From: Diphasiastrum complanatum
Taxonomy: Eukaryota; Streptophyta; Lycopodiopsida; Lycopodiales; Lycopodiaceae
Length of the DNA: 62,000 nucleotides
Reading direction: 5' to 3'
Assembly (NCBI GenBank): GCA_029204225.1
Contig: CM055097.1
Location: 48,880,052 to 48,942,051, forward strand
Shown: positions 35,956 to 48,107 of the stretch, in pieces
How the letters are laid out: each line of letters starts with the position of its first letter
Numbering within the stretch: position 1 is the first letter of the stretch
Translations under genes and position numbers: made by a program
The notes under the pieces: model-generated
The model's database searches: none
The model's input: the letters and a program-made list of their open reading frames with translations, nothing else
Told to the model about the DNA's origin: nothing

Positions 35956-35956
<1 letters not shown>
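35011..35956. other. AT-rich spacer, nothing recognised
   Basis: A 102-codon minus-strand open frame (35649-35341) resembles no known family and is not called. Confidence 0.4.

Positions 35957-36034
<78 letters not shown>
35957..36034 (+). repeat. (CA)39 microsatellite
   Basis: Uninterrupted CA dinucleotides, about 78 bp. Confidence 0.95.
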
Positions 36035-36036
<2 letters not shown>

Positions 36037-36321
36037 CCTTCACACATGTGGAAGCAAGATCAATCACAAAATTGACATTCTACACATAGAAAACCAAGAT
36101 ATCAAGAGAAATACACATGAGATGGACATAGAATCAAAAGACATGATTTCTCTACATCAAAAGAGAATACAATGATTTTTTCTCCATGTAGGTACTACTA
36201 TTTATAGCTGCCAAAATGTCATTTGTCCAATTGCTCTAAACTTGCCCTAAATGGTAATTTCTTGGTATTTCACCAAATGACCAAGAAATTCTAGTCTAGA
36301 TCAATTTATCAAATTAGCCAC

Positions 36322-36900
36322 CTATGAAAATAGCATGTGCATTATGGATTTCCTATCCATTTGATTTCCAACAAAGTCCGAATTTGAAAATCCATACAAT
36401 CTAGGTGATGATCCTCCATAAACAATGCCAAAATCTCTAGTTCCCAAGATGTATTTCAATACTCTCTTGCCTAGTTTCCAATGCTCAACACTAGGATCAT
36501 GCATAAATTGGATTAATCTACCAACACAATAGCTAAGATTAGGTCTTGTGATGGTTAGATATATGAGTGAACCAACTAGTTTCCTATAGAGAGTAATGTC
36601 CTCGAAGGATCTTTCGTTACTTCTTATAGTGAGCTTTACATTTGACTCCATTGGTGTATCGCAAGATTTAGCATCTACCAAGTGAAATCTCTTAAAAATA
36701 AAAATAGCATACTTCTCTTGAAAAATGAAAGTAGATTGAGAAGTTCTACATACCTCTATTCCCAAGATATAATGAAAAAAGCCAAGATCATGCACATCAA
36801 ATTCCTTATTTAGTGCCATCTTGATATTATCAATATCTTGATTGTGCCTACACTCAAAATGATATCATCCACATAGATAAGTGTTGTACTTTTAGTTCGT
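36322..36900 (-). pseudogene. copia RT C-terminal fragment
   Basis: The minus strand from about 36890 reads TLIYVDDIILS (YVDD), then a small gap, then the frame 36819-36322 with DLGFFHYILGIEV, FHLVDAKSCDTPM, RKLVGSLIYLTITRPNLSYCV and LGKRVLKYILGT, ending in the start of RNase H. The RNase H core is absent. Confidence 0.85.
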
Positions 36901-37489
36901 CTTTAAGTTCTTCTATGGCAGTCTCCCATCTAGTAGAAATAGGAATGATCTTGAAAGGTCGTTGTGTAGGGTAGTACGAGTAAGATCTGCTCAAATCATT
37001 GTTTCTATTCTTGCCTAGGTTTCTTCTAAGGCGGTATCCCTACTAGAAGATGCTTCTAAAATTTTTCATATGGCATAACGTACCTTAACACAATTCAATC
37101 AAAATCTATAGTACTGAGGAAGATCGAATTGCAACATGTCTAGTTCTGATTGGATGTGATTGAGACTCCAATCTTCCTCAACCTCAATCATAGCAAGAAT
37201 GTTGTCATTTCTTTTCATGGTATTGGAAGTTGCTCTTGATGATTTAATGCATAATCTTGATCTAGTGGCTTCCACTCATTTTTGCATTTTATCCATCTGC
37301 TATGATACAACAACAAAGTGAGCATTTGTTTCTCTATGTGATATCTAAACGTCATTCATGACTTACATACTCTGCGTACAACTTGCTCATTTTGTTTCGT
37401 ATTCCAATGATCATCCAACAAATGGACGAGCATTTCATCACTCAAGTCTTTACAAATAAACATTGTTTTCATTCGTCGAACATTGCATT

Positions 37490-38010
37490 TGGAAAAAAAA
37501 AAATCAACAAAAATAGTAAGTGGTAGATACAAACTTAATCTATTATTCTTTGAACCAGGGCTACATTTTAATATATTCTAAATATCCATATAAAGTCTAG
37601 ATCGAAACTTATAGAAGTCAATTCGACATCTCGCAAGAAAATTTTTTCTTTTGCAAGAATAGACAAGTGGTAATGTCTTGGGTCTCATACAATCTGATGA
37701 GTGCTTCCCAAGTTTGTTTACATGTTTCGTTGTTGTTAATATGAGATATTTGTAAATTCTTGAGATTCATGGATATTAATCTGAGAGTTTTGCCATCTCT
37801 GGATTTCTATTTGGCTATAAGATCATCATCTTGTTTTGGTAGGATTGAAGATCCGATGTCAACCACATCCCATAAATCCAACAATATCATCTTTACGCGA
37901 TACTTCCATGTGAAAGTCTTCATCATTGAATCACTGAATGTGTCAAATTCTAGAAGACAATTGCTCCATGTGTTAAGAATAAGACACAACTGGAAATGTT
38001 ATGACAATCA
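37490..38010 (-). pseudogene. copia gag (UBN2-type) remnant
   Basis: The minus strand reads WKYRVKMILLDLWDVVD (37910-37860), then after frame changes LRLISMNLKNLQISHINN, CKQTWEALIRLYETQD and LFLQKK. This is gag of the same element class as the RT fragment at 36322. Everything between (protease, integrase, RT start) is lost or unreadable in 36900-37490. Confidence 0.75.
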
Positions 38011-38901
38011 ACACAAGCTCTGTACCATTGTTGGGGTATGATAGGCTGTGGGCGATAGTTCGAGGTGCCAGACAACACTCTCAGACTGTCGTATTAATTA
38101 GCATTGCGGAAGACTAATAAAGTACCATGTTTAGAATCATCTGTCACAAATAGATACCTAATCATCAAATTCTACAATTATAGCATTAACCTATTGCAAG
38201 GAATGTGCTGAGGTAAAAACAAGAGGGAATGCTTTGAGGGAAAGAAAACTCGTAGAAACATATGAGAATATATGAAAGAAATGAAATGTCAAAAAAACCT
38301 TCTATATGGAGTTTAGATGTCCATAACCTCTAGATATCAAAGATGAGAAACATGTATATTGCAATAGAATTAAAATGAGTATGAGCATTTGAGCAACCCC
38401 ATTGCTTCTTTTTTTTCAGCTTGCAGAAGGCCGAGAACTTCAAAGATCATTTGCTTTTCCTTTACAAAATTAAGCCTTTTCATTTAGAAATATGAACTCC
38501 AAATCTAGTTTTCCATATGATTGTAAAATTTTGGCAAAAAGTACAATTTTCATAAGAGTTTATGTATGACCTTTAATCATATTGAGTTATAAGTTTGCCT
38601 CAATTTTCCTTGAACAGAAGTCGAATGCTCCTCTTTATTATAAAAGAGCATATACCATAAATTTCCAGTCTAGACTAGCTATTGAGGTAGGACTACACCT
38701 TTTTGTAACCCAAAGTCCTATAAGGAACAAAGACAGCCACTTAATCCAAGCTGCTGCTTTCCTATCTTCAATGCGATCGTGTAATGCATCACTGTCGGTT
38801 GTTGAGATATATATATAAGCTTCGAAGGGTCCTGATTTACCGTTTTCAGCCTTGTTGATCGCTTGCAGAAGAATGGGAGATATCGTGGCCTGCAGTAGGC
38901 A
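38011..38901. other. Spacer and GT61 gene 3' flank
   Basis: Nothing coding is recognised. TTTATT at 38634-38639 reads AATAAA on the minus strand, about 265 nt after the GT61-type stop codon, and could be its polyadenylation signal. Confidence 0.35.
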
Positions 38902-40371
38902 TCAATAGCAGGCTGAAGTAGTATTCAGAAGGCAGCAAGAGTTGGGCACTATCATCCTGCAGCTAGCTTTTAATGATACTAGTAGCAGCCTCAACTGCTG
39001 TATATCCACGTGTATGGGTTGGTTCTTGGAGTAGTTCATGCATTGCCTCGTAAAGAAGCATGTTTTCCAGGTGTACATGAAGGCATACACCCACATCCTC
39101 AAGGAAAGCATCCTATCTTGGATTGGCCAAGTTCCATAGATTTCATGGTGTTGCAATCTTGCAGCATGAATGTTGTTGTGAAACCAATCAATGTGGTACA
39201 GAAAAGGAAAAGCTTCCAAGAGTGTTGCACCTGGACGTGCAAACAGGAAGTTGATATTGTGTGAACCGTGAGGAGTGAGGAAGAAATCTGCCTCAGCAAC
39301 TACCTTCACCTGACTGCAGAAATCTCCCAAGCCACAAGTAGCATGCTCTACTGGCACACGAAGCTCTCTCTCCAAAGCTGCCTCCACATCTCTCTTGTTT
39401 GTAATAAATCTCGTGGAATTAGGCCGATTTAACACCACTGCAATAGCAAGAGGCCGCTCGGCATTCTTCTCAGGTATGTTGCAGTACTTCAAGACAGTGT
39501 GTCTCAGCCAATTGTTTGTAGCTTGGCTGGGAATGTAGCCTCCATTTGTCAATCCTGAAAAGAGAATTGCATCTTCAAAGCAAATAGGGGGCTGATTTGC
39601 TGCAGGTGCCTTCAAAAATAAGACTTTTAGTACACTGGAAAATGCATCAATCATGCCGGTAGACCACCTTGATAACATTGTCGGATCGGAACTACCAAAC
39701 CAGTATAGCGACCCTTTTACTCCATGAAATTGAGCGAGCAGGAGAGCAGGAATCAGCTTCTCGGCTTCGTGATGAGGATTTGGCCCCACAAATTTGGAGC
39801 GAAAAGGCATGAACTTGAGATCTGCCACCATTTGAGTTCCTGCAATCCATCTGCTTTTCTCTGCAATGGAAATATTCACCATTTCTGTTGGGCTGTTTTT
39901 AGTTGCAGAATTAGCAATCCATCCTTTGCAGTTTCTCCACTTGACTGGCACTGCAGCCCTGGGAGACTCCCCCCACAGGAGCATTTCAAGGGGAATTCCT
40001 CCACCTGAATATCTCTCCTCGTGTGTGATCACAGGCTGGCCATCACAAACCATTACATCGTTATGCCCCACGCAAAGACCGCGCACACGAGGAAAGCATA
40101 CCTTTCTGCATGCATCCACACATACTGCTCCTTCCTGAATACTGTAGCCCGCTTTGCTTTCTTGGCAAGATGATGCAGATTTTTCAGGCCTAACTAGCAC
40201 CAATCTCCACGTTATCAACCACTGACTCAAACCCACCATCAGAGCCAGAAACAGAGTGAAATTGGACGCTTTTCTACATCTACCTCTCTTGTGGTGGCTC
40301 TTCCATAATCTGAAGCCTGCATGCTGATCCGAAGCCTTTAGCAGCATTGTTGAGAGACATGTAATGTCCAT
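38902..40371 (-). CDS. GT61-type (DUF563) glycosyltransferase, 489 aa, intronless
   Basis: The open frame extends to 40494 without an ATG (the codon there is GTG). The first ATG is at 40371-40369, giving MDITCLSTMLLK. A basic stretch (HHKRGRCRK) is followed by a hydrophobic segment at residues about 38-60, a type II signal anchor as in Golgi glycosyltransferases. The C-terminal half carries family marks: LNRPNSTRFITN (about 314-325), ADFFLTPHGSHNINF (361-375) and PGATLLEAFP (380-389), which resemble the GT61 R-x-I-N and HG-x-x-x-(N)-x-x-F-x-x-PGA blocks. GT61 enzymes in plants add xylose, arabinose or GlcNAc to wall polymers or glycoproteins; the substrate cannot be told here. Length fits the family. 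There are no stops, so it is probably functional. An upstream spliced exon cannot be excluded. Confidence 0.82.
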   Translation of the reverse strand: MDITCLSTMLLKASDQHAGFRLWKSHHKRGRCRKASNFTLFLALMVGLSQWLITWRLVLVRPEKSASSCQESKAGYSIQEGAVCVDACRKVCFPRVRGLCVGHNDVMVCDGQPVITHEERYSGGGIPLEMLLWGESPRAAVPVKWRNCKGWIANSATKNSPTEMVNISIAEKSRWIAGTQMVADLKFMPFRSKFVGPNPHHEAEKLIPALLLAQFHGVKGSLYWFGSSDPTMLSRWSTGMIDAFSSVLKVLFLKAPAANQPPICFEDAILFSGLTNGGYIPSQATNNWLRHTVLKYCNIPEKNAERPLAIAVVLNRPNSTRFITNKRDVEAALERELRVPVEHATCGLGDFCSQVKVVAEADFFLTPHGSHNINFLFARPGATLLEAFPFLYHIDWFHNNIHAARLQHHEIYGTWPIQDRMLSLRMWVYAFMYTWKTCFFTRQCMNYSKNQPIHVDIQQLRLLLVSLKASCRMIVPNSCCLLNTTSACY

Positions 40372-41539
40372 GAAAAAAATATCATTTCTTGCTTTCTGGA
40401 CGAACTTTCTTGCTTCTTGTAAACATTCAGAAGGTCGCTTTCTTGCACCTTGAATCCATTCACAAAGCTTGCCTTCTTGGAAAGACGCGCTCACGAAGGA
40501 AGCACGTGAAGAAAGATACCTCCAATGTGCCAGAATTGATCAGCAATGCCACTACAATATATCAGACTTCATCACGTATTACAATCTATACCAAAGCTAT
40601 ATAACTAATTTGCCATAGAAACATCTGATTCAGCACTAATGTCTTGATGGCCACAAGCTTCGAAAAACCAACGTTTACAGTAGCAACCTTCAGAATGAAC
40701 ATCCTCTTGAGCTTAGGAAAACTATGTTTTGCCCATTCCTTGGGCAATGACGTGAGAGAATGCCATAGCTGCAATAGCGCAACGGAATTCATTTGGAATT
40801 GCTCTTCAAAATTTTGACATTTGCACTTTCTTGGCTGCAATTTTTATAGCTGCTGATTTTGTGTCAAAGAACCCTTTATCCAGGTTTTGGGCCACACATA
40901 CTCAAACTCTTCAACGGCCTTGTGCCATGTAGCATGAAATCATAGGTGTTTGTGGTTCCAACATATTCAAACTTGTCCCATGTGGCGTGAAGTCACGCAC
41001 TATAGATGTTCCTGGGAGCCCCGTTCTTGAACCAAGTTGCATAAAGTTTTTGGGTCTTACTTATTTCATACTCTATTAGACTTGTCGCATGTGGCATGAT
41101 TGATTTAGCAACAAGATTTTTTAGCACATATTATGCTTGACAATGTGTGTTTGTAGATACATTGTAGGGTTATAATGGCTCATCCTCTCATCTTCTCAAT
41201 GAGAGAACTTTGTTAAAATTTCACAATTCTAGCTTGACTAGTTTTTGGTCATATGACTTGTAATTGGTAAGATGGCCATGTAATTGGATGCCACATGTGC
41301 CAAATAGCATAGGATGCTTTTCAAGAGCTTTATTCTTCTTGTTACATTGTGACCGCACCTTTAAAAAGAAGCCAAAAAGTGCATAGATAGGGTAGAGAGA
41401 AAATAGGACCCAAAGATAGCATGTTTTTCATTGTTTTTGGATCTCAAGATCTAGACCTAATTAGGGTGGATCTAATCAATTAGGTAGATATTAGGATTAG
41501 GTTATGTTGAGTTCAGAAAAGCCCTAAAATGCTCAGATC
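40372..41539. other. GT61 gene 5' flank, no other gene recognised
   Basis: A minus-strand 84-codon open frame (40840-40586) resembles nothing I know. It could overlap the 5' UTR. Confidence 0.4.
40843..40851 (-). promoter_or_regulatory. Possible TATA box of the GT61-type gene
   Basis: The minus strand reads CTATAAAAATTG about 475 bp upstream of the ATG. If used, it implies a long 5' UTR or a 5' UTR intron in 40372-40820. Weak evidence. Confidence 0.3.
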
Positions 41540-42306
41540 CGAGCTACCTACGTACAAATATGTGATGAATGCAAAAAGAAAGATAAGGCTAAGTTAAAAT
41601 GCTTCTATTGTGGAATCAAATTTGCTAATGAATGTTTGAAGAAGCAAAGAGATGGAGGTAGCAAGCAAATCAACTTTACTACTAATGATGAGGATCTAGG
41701 TGGTTCTGATTATCTTTTGATGTGTTCTTCAAGTCCAATATCAAGTGAAGGTGACAAAGATTCATGGTGGATTGATAGTGGAGCTAGTTCACACATGACT
41801 AGTCACAAGAAGTTTTTTACTTCTTTGGTCACTTATGATGGAGCCAAAAAAGTGATACACATGGCCAATGGTAGTAAGTGTGTGATTGAAGGTAATGGTT
41901 CAATTCCTGTTTGTCTTTCTACTAATAGAAAAAAAAGACTTGATGGTGTTCTCCTTCACTTTCAAAAAATTTGTTAAGTGTTGGTCAAATGATGGAGAAA
42001 GGATACATGATGGTAAAGTTTGGTGGTAATGCTTGTTTCATTACAAGGGAAGAAATCTAGGGGCAATAGTCAAAGTAGACTTTTCAAGCTTGATGCTTTT
42101 GTTATGGCTAACAAAAAGGATGGAATGGAAAAGGAGATTGGTCTCAACTTTCCAAGGTTACCTTTTGGCATCAATAAGATTGGTGGATCTTATGCAAAGT
42201 CTAACAAGCTTCCTTATGCTAGATCTAGGTCAAGATCTAATATGCTTCTTGGAGATGTTCATCTTTGTGCTAACTTGGCTAGTTATGAGGATAATGATGG
42301 TTCTTT
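41540..42306 (+). pseudogene. copia gag end and protease remnant
   Basis: The plus strand reads CFYCG, a damaged zinc knuckle, then SWWIDSGASSHMTSHKKFF (protease D-S-G) and VIHMANGSKC. After a frameshift there is a serine/arginine-rich tail ending EDNDGSF at 42306, where an LTR-like sequence begins. Confidence 0.8.
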
Positions 42307-42867
42307 TGTGAAAATTTGCCAACATTGGCAAATCTAGCCATGTAGCATATTGTACATTTTCGTGTATAGTTGTTTTCACACGTGTATGGCCAAAGTGCCA
42401 CGGGGAATTTTACTTCTAAAGTGGGTTAGCTCGAAGGTGGTTGTGTCTATTTGGTAGAGGTCCCTACTTTATAAAATATACACCTTGATTTGATATGAGA
42501 TTTTGACCAACCATGCACCTACCAAGCATGACTCTAGGAAATAGACTAGGGTTTTGTTTTAGGAAAAAAAAATGGTGAATTAACTTCCTTATTACATGCT
42601 AGAAATTCACCTAACTTTACAAAGGAAGTGAGTTTTGCTAAGTATTCCAAGCTCCCATAGTGAGAAGATAGATTGGCAATCTCGAGTTTTGTCCTCTCAT
42701 GTACATTGATTTTGTGATCCAAATAAAACCAACAATTTGAGTACTTCAAAATCTATTCTAAATCTATACAGTAGGCTGCTCTTCACACATGTGGGCTCAG
42801 ATTTGAGTCTATGATATTTTTTTATTGATTATCAATGCTTGTGTCATATTGCCAATCTAGATATTCA
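42307..42867 (+). repeat. LTR copy B (561 bp), related to copy A at 34418
   Basis: It begins TGTGAAAATTTGCC and ends AGATATTCA, matching copy A along its whole length with substitutions and gaps. No primer site follows and no polypurine tract precedes. The flanking 5-mers (TCTTT, AGACA) differ, so it looks like a solo LTR or a recombined piece without a target duplication. Confidence 0.75.
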
Positions 42868-43659
42868 AGACAAGGGATATCTCATTGGTGAGCTTATAAA
42901 GGTTTGTTATGAACTCAAGAGGGCTGGATTTATTAGGTTTGATAATCATCTTCACCTACTCTACTTCATGTTGGATGAAAAATTTGCAATCTATCTTTTG
43001 ATTTATGATGGTGGCATTGTTTTCACTAACCTTTGTGGAAATTCGAGATCAAGCATTAATGAGATCTTGTTGGATCTAGATCATATGTTTAAGAGGAAGT
43101 ATTTAAAGTGGTTCAGGTCTGAAGATATTCCTATCTTTGATATCTTTGATGATCAAGAGAAAGGTGAGCAAGTGGACGTGACACAGTTTGCTTTACTCAC
43201 ATGTTTTGGAGAATCTTCTTGTGTTGATTATGCTATGCAAATGGATATTTATTCTTATCCTGGAAAAGAAACTAATGGATCTGAAAAAGAGGTCTTAGTC
43301 AATGGCTTTCATGGTCAAGTGGAAGATCAAGAGGTTGATCTCAAAGGGCTTCAACAACACAAAAGGAAAGGTGGCAATTTGGAGCTAGTCAAGAGCATCA
43401 AAGGAGGGTCATTTGGCAAAGATGTTTTGGATATGTTTTTGTAGGTAAATGAAGACTCAAGTAAGGTCAAAAGAACAGCAAGGAAGTGTTGTTCAAGTTT
43501 ACTTTACTTCTTCTATCTCATGTTTGAGAAATTTCATGTGGATGTGTGCAAATTGTCAAAATATGGTAATACTAGCTACATTGGTTTGCATCATTTTGAT
43601 ATTGGAGTTGTACTAGCATTCTTGGCTGATTTTGCTAATGGAGATGAAGCTTTTGGAGG
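42868..43659 (+). other. Unrecognised reading frame, 5' part (interrupted by copia)
   Basis: One frame runs from inside the LTR (42839) through 43659 with a single stop (TAG 43442-43444). Pieces read LIGELIKVCYELKRAG, FAIYLLIYDGG, LDLDHMFKRKYLKWF, and further on FEKFHVDVCKLSKYGN and FANGDEAFGG. It then meets a copia insertion and resumes in frame at 49677. I do not recognise a domain. Its place after a copia protease and before a copia RT piece (50225) suggests retrotransposon origin, but host origin is possible. Confidence 0.45.
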
Positions 43660-43933
43660 ACTTAGAATTTGCTTCGAACAGGAACACAAATCATGCTACA
43701 CAGTAACATAGACAAAAAACTCTCTCCACAGCAAGCTCACATAGCAACTGTATTTCTCAAAATGAAATTACACTATACATATAGTTGTTCACTCAGGCAA
43801 CCCATGCATGACCTAGGTTGCCGTTGGCGGGACGCATGTCTCGTCGACTTGCCTCGTGGCGAGGCCAACTGATCCTTATCAACTGATAGGACCCATAGTA
43901 TAATAGCACAGTGATTCTACTTTAATTCTAACT
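43660..43933 (-). repeat. 3' LTR (274 bp) of the nested copia element
   Basis: Starts ACTTAGAATT and ends AATTCTAACT on the plus strand. Same length as its partner. Confidence 0.9.
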
Positions 43934-43939
43934 CTCTCC

Positions 43940-44187
43940 TTTAAAGTAAAGTCTACTTTTTATATAGTCATATACATAGCTTTAAAGTCAACAAACTTTA
44001 AGTACAGAAAGCTTTGATCTAGACTTATTAAAATTTTCTCCAACAAGTGGCTTAGTGAAAATATCAGCTAGTTGTTCTTCTGTACTACAATGAACAACAT
44101 GAATTTCATGACTTAGCAGCCTCTCACGTATAAAGTGATACTAAATCTCAATGTGTTTAGTTCTCGCATGGAACACTGGATTCTTTG
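43940..44187 (-). pseudogene. copia RNase H C-terminal end
   Basis: It reads LAKNPVFHARTKHIEI, then a stop, YHFIRERLL, EEQLADIFTKPL, and ends by the polypurine tract. One stop codon interrupts it. Confidence 0.8.
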
Positions 44188-45947
44188 CTAGCTGAATGCC
44201 ACTCTCATGGGATTTTTCTGCTTCATGCCAATTTCTTTCAAGATTTGTCTCAACCATATAGCTTCCTGTGCTGCACTACACATTGCCTTATACTCTGCTT
44301 CTGTGGTGGAAAGAGCAATTGTACTTTGCTTCTTACTAGACCAGGAAAAGCAACTACCACAAAACTGGAATACATACCTTGTGGTGGATCTACGATCATT
44401 ATAGTCAACTCCCCAATCCGCATCCACATAGCCACACAACTCAGGTAAACCATCATGCTTCCTGTAAATCAAGCTATAATCTGAAGTGCCTTTCACATAA
44501 TGCAAAATGCGTTTAGCTCCATAGGTGTTGTCATAAACTGGCTTACAATGCCAACAACATAGCATATATCTGGTCTAGTCGTGATAAGGTAAATCAAGCT
44601 CCCTACTAACTGCCTATACAGCGTAACATCAAATGACTGTGACTCATCAAGCTTAGAAAGCTTTTTACCTGGTTCAATAGGAGTATTCACTGGTTTGCAG
44701 TCCTGCAACCTAAACTTGTGCAGCAATTTTTTGACATACTTCAACTGTGTTAAACCCACTTTGTGTCCTTTTTGCCACACCTCTACTCCAGGGCAATAAT
44801 GCATCAGGCTAAGATCTGTCATCTCGAATTGTTCCATGAGGTCTTTCTTGATCATGTCTATCTTCTCTTGATTATTTCTAGTAATAATCAAGTCATCAAC
44901 ATAAAGGGCAATCAAAGCAACCATACCATCAAAGCATAAGACATATAGATTTGGACCAGAATGTGTTCTCACCATCCCCTTTGAATGAAAGTAGACATCA
45001 ATCCTGCTATACCACACACGTGGTGTCTGTTTAAGACCATAAAGCACTGTCTTCAAGCGACATACTTTACTTTTTGTCCCTTCGCTACAAAGCCTTCAGG
45101 TTGATCCATGAACACCTCTTCTTCTAGCTCACCATTTAGAAAAGCATATTTCACATCCATCTAATACAAAGGCCAACCAAAATGTACAGCTAAAGCAACA
45201 AGTAGACGTAGAGTATTCCACTTTCATATTGGTGCAAAGGTCTCCTCATAGTCAATGCCTTTACTTTGTGCATACCCTTTAATCACTAATCTTGCCTTGC
45301 ACTTTGCTATACTTCCACCTGCATGGTACTTAGTCATGTATACTCATTTGCAACCAATGGATTTCTTGCCAACTGGTGGTTCTACTAAGTCCCATGTGCT
45401 ATGCTTAGCAATTGACTCCATCTCCTCTCCCATGGCCTTGACCCAAATGTCATCATCCTTCGCTTCACCATAAGTCGAAGGTTCTTTGCTTTGAATAAAG
45501 CTAGATAAGAGAGCATAATTTGCTTCATACCTTCCAGGTTGTGTCTTCTCTCTTGTTGATCTTCGTAGCTCTCCCTGGCTAGATGATCCTGGAAAGTCAT
45601 CCATGTCGCGGCTCTCTAACAATCTCTCAAACCACTTAGGGAGCTTCCTGTCAGGTGATCGGCTTCCTGGTGAAAATGTATCCCACGGTACATCCTTCTC
45701 CTTGCATTTGTCGCCTACAACTTCAATCCTTCTTGCACCAAAGGTTTGTCTCTACCTCTCCAACCTGTCTCTTGAGGTTGAGTAGTAGTATCTTGAGATG
45801 TATCCTCATATTCATCACTTGGAAGGTCAATGAATGGATCATCATCAGGAGGTATCCTTACTATATCATCTTTTCCACTGGATGTATCTATCTTCTCAGC
45901 ATCTTCATCTTCATACATCTTGAATTCATCAAAGATAACATCACGGC
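44188..45947 (-). pseudogene. copia RT and RNase H N-terminal part
   Basis: After an acidic linker (45918-45715) the frame gives LRRSTREKTQPGRYEANYA, HSTWDLVEPP, CKARLVIKGYAQSKGIDYEET, YGLKQTPRVWYSRID, LYVDDLIITRN (YVDD), LSLMHYCPG, LVGSLIYLITTRPDICY, then a small deletion near 44530. The frame continues with AKRILHYVKG, CGYVDADWG (RNase H Asp) and LSTTEAEYKAM. A handful of stops and frameshifts. Confidence 0.9.
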
Positions 45948-47190
45948 TTACATGATTTTGTTTTTCACTGGATCAAAACATCTATAGCCCTTTACACGAT
46001 CATCATATCCTAGGAATATACACTTGATAGCTTTTACATCAAGTTTACGTCTCTCTTCCTTAGGAATGTGTACAAAGGCTTTACATCCAAAGATTTGCAA
46101 GTGGTTCACCTTTGGATTCTTCTTCGTGAATGCTTCATCAGGTGTTATCTTTGGTATGGCAATGGTAGGACTTCTATTTTGAAGATAGACTGCCATAATG
46201 CATGCTTTTGACCAAAAATCTTTTGGTAGTTTCAAGTCAGCTAGCATAGATCTGGCACTTTCCACAATTGTACGATTCTTGTGCTCAACTACACCATTGA
46301 GAGCAGCAGTATGAGCTTGCGTAAATTGTCTTTTGATCCCACATTGATCACAAAGATCATTGAAGTCATTAGACTTGTACTCACCTCCACTATCTGATCT
46401 TAGGACTTTGATCTTCCTATCTGTCTGATTTTCGACCAATGCTTTGAAGCTCTTGAAACTATCAAATGCATCCGATTTCTTCTTCAAGAAGTAGATCCAT
46501 GTCTTACGTGACATATTATCAATAAAGGTCATGAAATAGAAGGCTTTACCTAAGGACATGGCCCTCATAGTCCCGCATAAATCTGTGTGGATTAAATCCA
46601 GGATGTTCTTAGCCCTTGCAACACCCCCTTTATTGAACTTCTCTCGATGCTGCTTCCCATATACACATGATTCGCACACCGATTTCAAGTGGTCTTCTAT
46701 AGTAGGCAATCATGTTACCATCTCCAATTTTCTAATCAAACTGAGGCTTCCCAAGTTCAAGACACCAAGCCTCTTATGCCACAACTTAGTTTGCGATGGA
46801 ATGGACGATACGAGTTCATGTTGCCCCTCGATTGTAGCATTCAATCTGTACAATTTTTTATTGGGATCCCTTACTCCATTCGCAATAACTTTGAATTTTT
46901 GGTTCACATCCTTCACAAAGCAACGATCATGGGCGAATTCTACTTTTGACTTTTGATCAGTAATGACTCCAACAAAAAGTAGATTTTTCTTCAAACCTAG
47001 TACGTAAAGTACCTCCCTGATCATCCTGCTTTTGCCATCAGGTAGTTGGATTGAAACGGTGCCTATCCCCTTGATCTTGCACACATCGCCATTTGCTTGT
47101 GAAATGGACGTTCCATTATCCAACACTTTCAAGCTACTGAACCAATTCTTGCTACCATTCATGTGTCTTGTGGATCCCGAGTCAATATAT
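45948..47190 (-). pseudogene. copia protease, pre-integrase and integrase
   Basis: Protease: a TGA stands where Trp is usual, followed by YIDSGSTRHMNGS. Pre-integrase: VLGLKKNLLFVG, LWHKRLGVLN, CESCVYGKQHREKF. Integrase: LIHTDLCGTM, LRSDSGGEY and NGVVEHKNRT show the D, D, E positions; then FGCKAFVHIP and CIFLGYDDR. The frame 46709-45948 is open for 253 codons. Confidence 0.9.
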
Positions 47191-48107
47191 CACGCTTGAT
47201 CATCTTGATTAGATGACAATGCAGATATGAAGATGCTAGACTCTTCAATCTCACCCTCATTGACAAGGTTACCTGCTTGTTTTGGTTTTTCCTTGTCTTG
47301 TTCCGCCAGGAATTTGCGACATTCACTCTTCCAATGGCCCTTTTTACCATAATGGAAGCACTTGACTTTCTTCTTGGTCTTACTGCAAGATCCCTCATCC
47401 TCCAGAGTCTTGCCAAATTGTTGTTTAGAATTCTTCTTGACCTTGCCCTTGCCTTGTTTTTGGCGTATCGCAAGTGCCTGATCGTCACTATTTTGACGTC
47501 TAGCTTTCACCATTTCTCGTCGTTGCTCTTCCTGCATAAAGATTCATGTGAGCTCGTCAAAGGTTGGAAATCTTTCTCTTAATGCTATTCCACTCACAAA
47601 CATCTGATAGGGTTCTGCAATGCCACACAATGTATTGTGCACCAGCTCCACATCACGTATGCGCTCACCAATAGAATGCAGTTCATCCCTCATTGTCTTG
47701 ATTCCGTTCATGTACGTCTGAATGTGCTCTCCTTGTTCCATTCGGGCACTATTCAGTTTTGACTTCAGAAACATGATTCTTGATGGATTTGACGTCTCGA
47801 ACTGTTCCTTTAGCACATCCCATGTCTGTCCGGGTGTAACAACATCACAAATGTGGGTAATGATGTGATCCTTCACTAACAAGTTAATGAAGGTCAAAGC
47901 TTTTCTCATCTTTTTGTCCAACTCTTTGATATCCGTTTCATTTGGCGGTCTTCTCTCATCACCGGTGACGACTTCCCACACGTCTTTCTCCATCAGTATG
48001 TTTTTCATTTTGAATTTCCACACTGCATAGTTGGAAATCCCGTCCAATTTGCTACTTTCACTCAAAATGGACTCTCCCATGTTTGTCATCGCAAAACTGC
48101 TTGACAC
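47175..48107 (-). pseudogene. copia gag
   Basis: It reads NMGESILSESSKLDG, NYAVWKFKMKN, VWEVVTGDE, then a helical capsid-like region. After a TGA at 47546-47544 come MQEEQRREMVKARR, a Lys-rich tract and the zinc knuckle CFHYGKKGHWKSEC (first CxxC pair changed to C-F-H-Y, so the second Cys is lost). Similar in layout to gag of the CAAAT element. The TGA and the broken knuckle make it non-functional. Confidence 0.88.

Noticed and set aside
40372-40494. Extending the GT61-type protein to 530 residues from 40494
   Set aside because: The codon at 40494-40492 is GTG, not ATG, and no ATG occurs before 40371. The 41 extra residues have no family resemblance.
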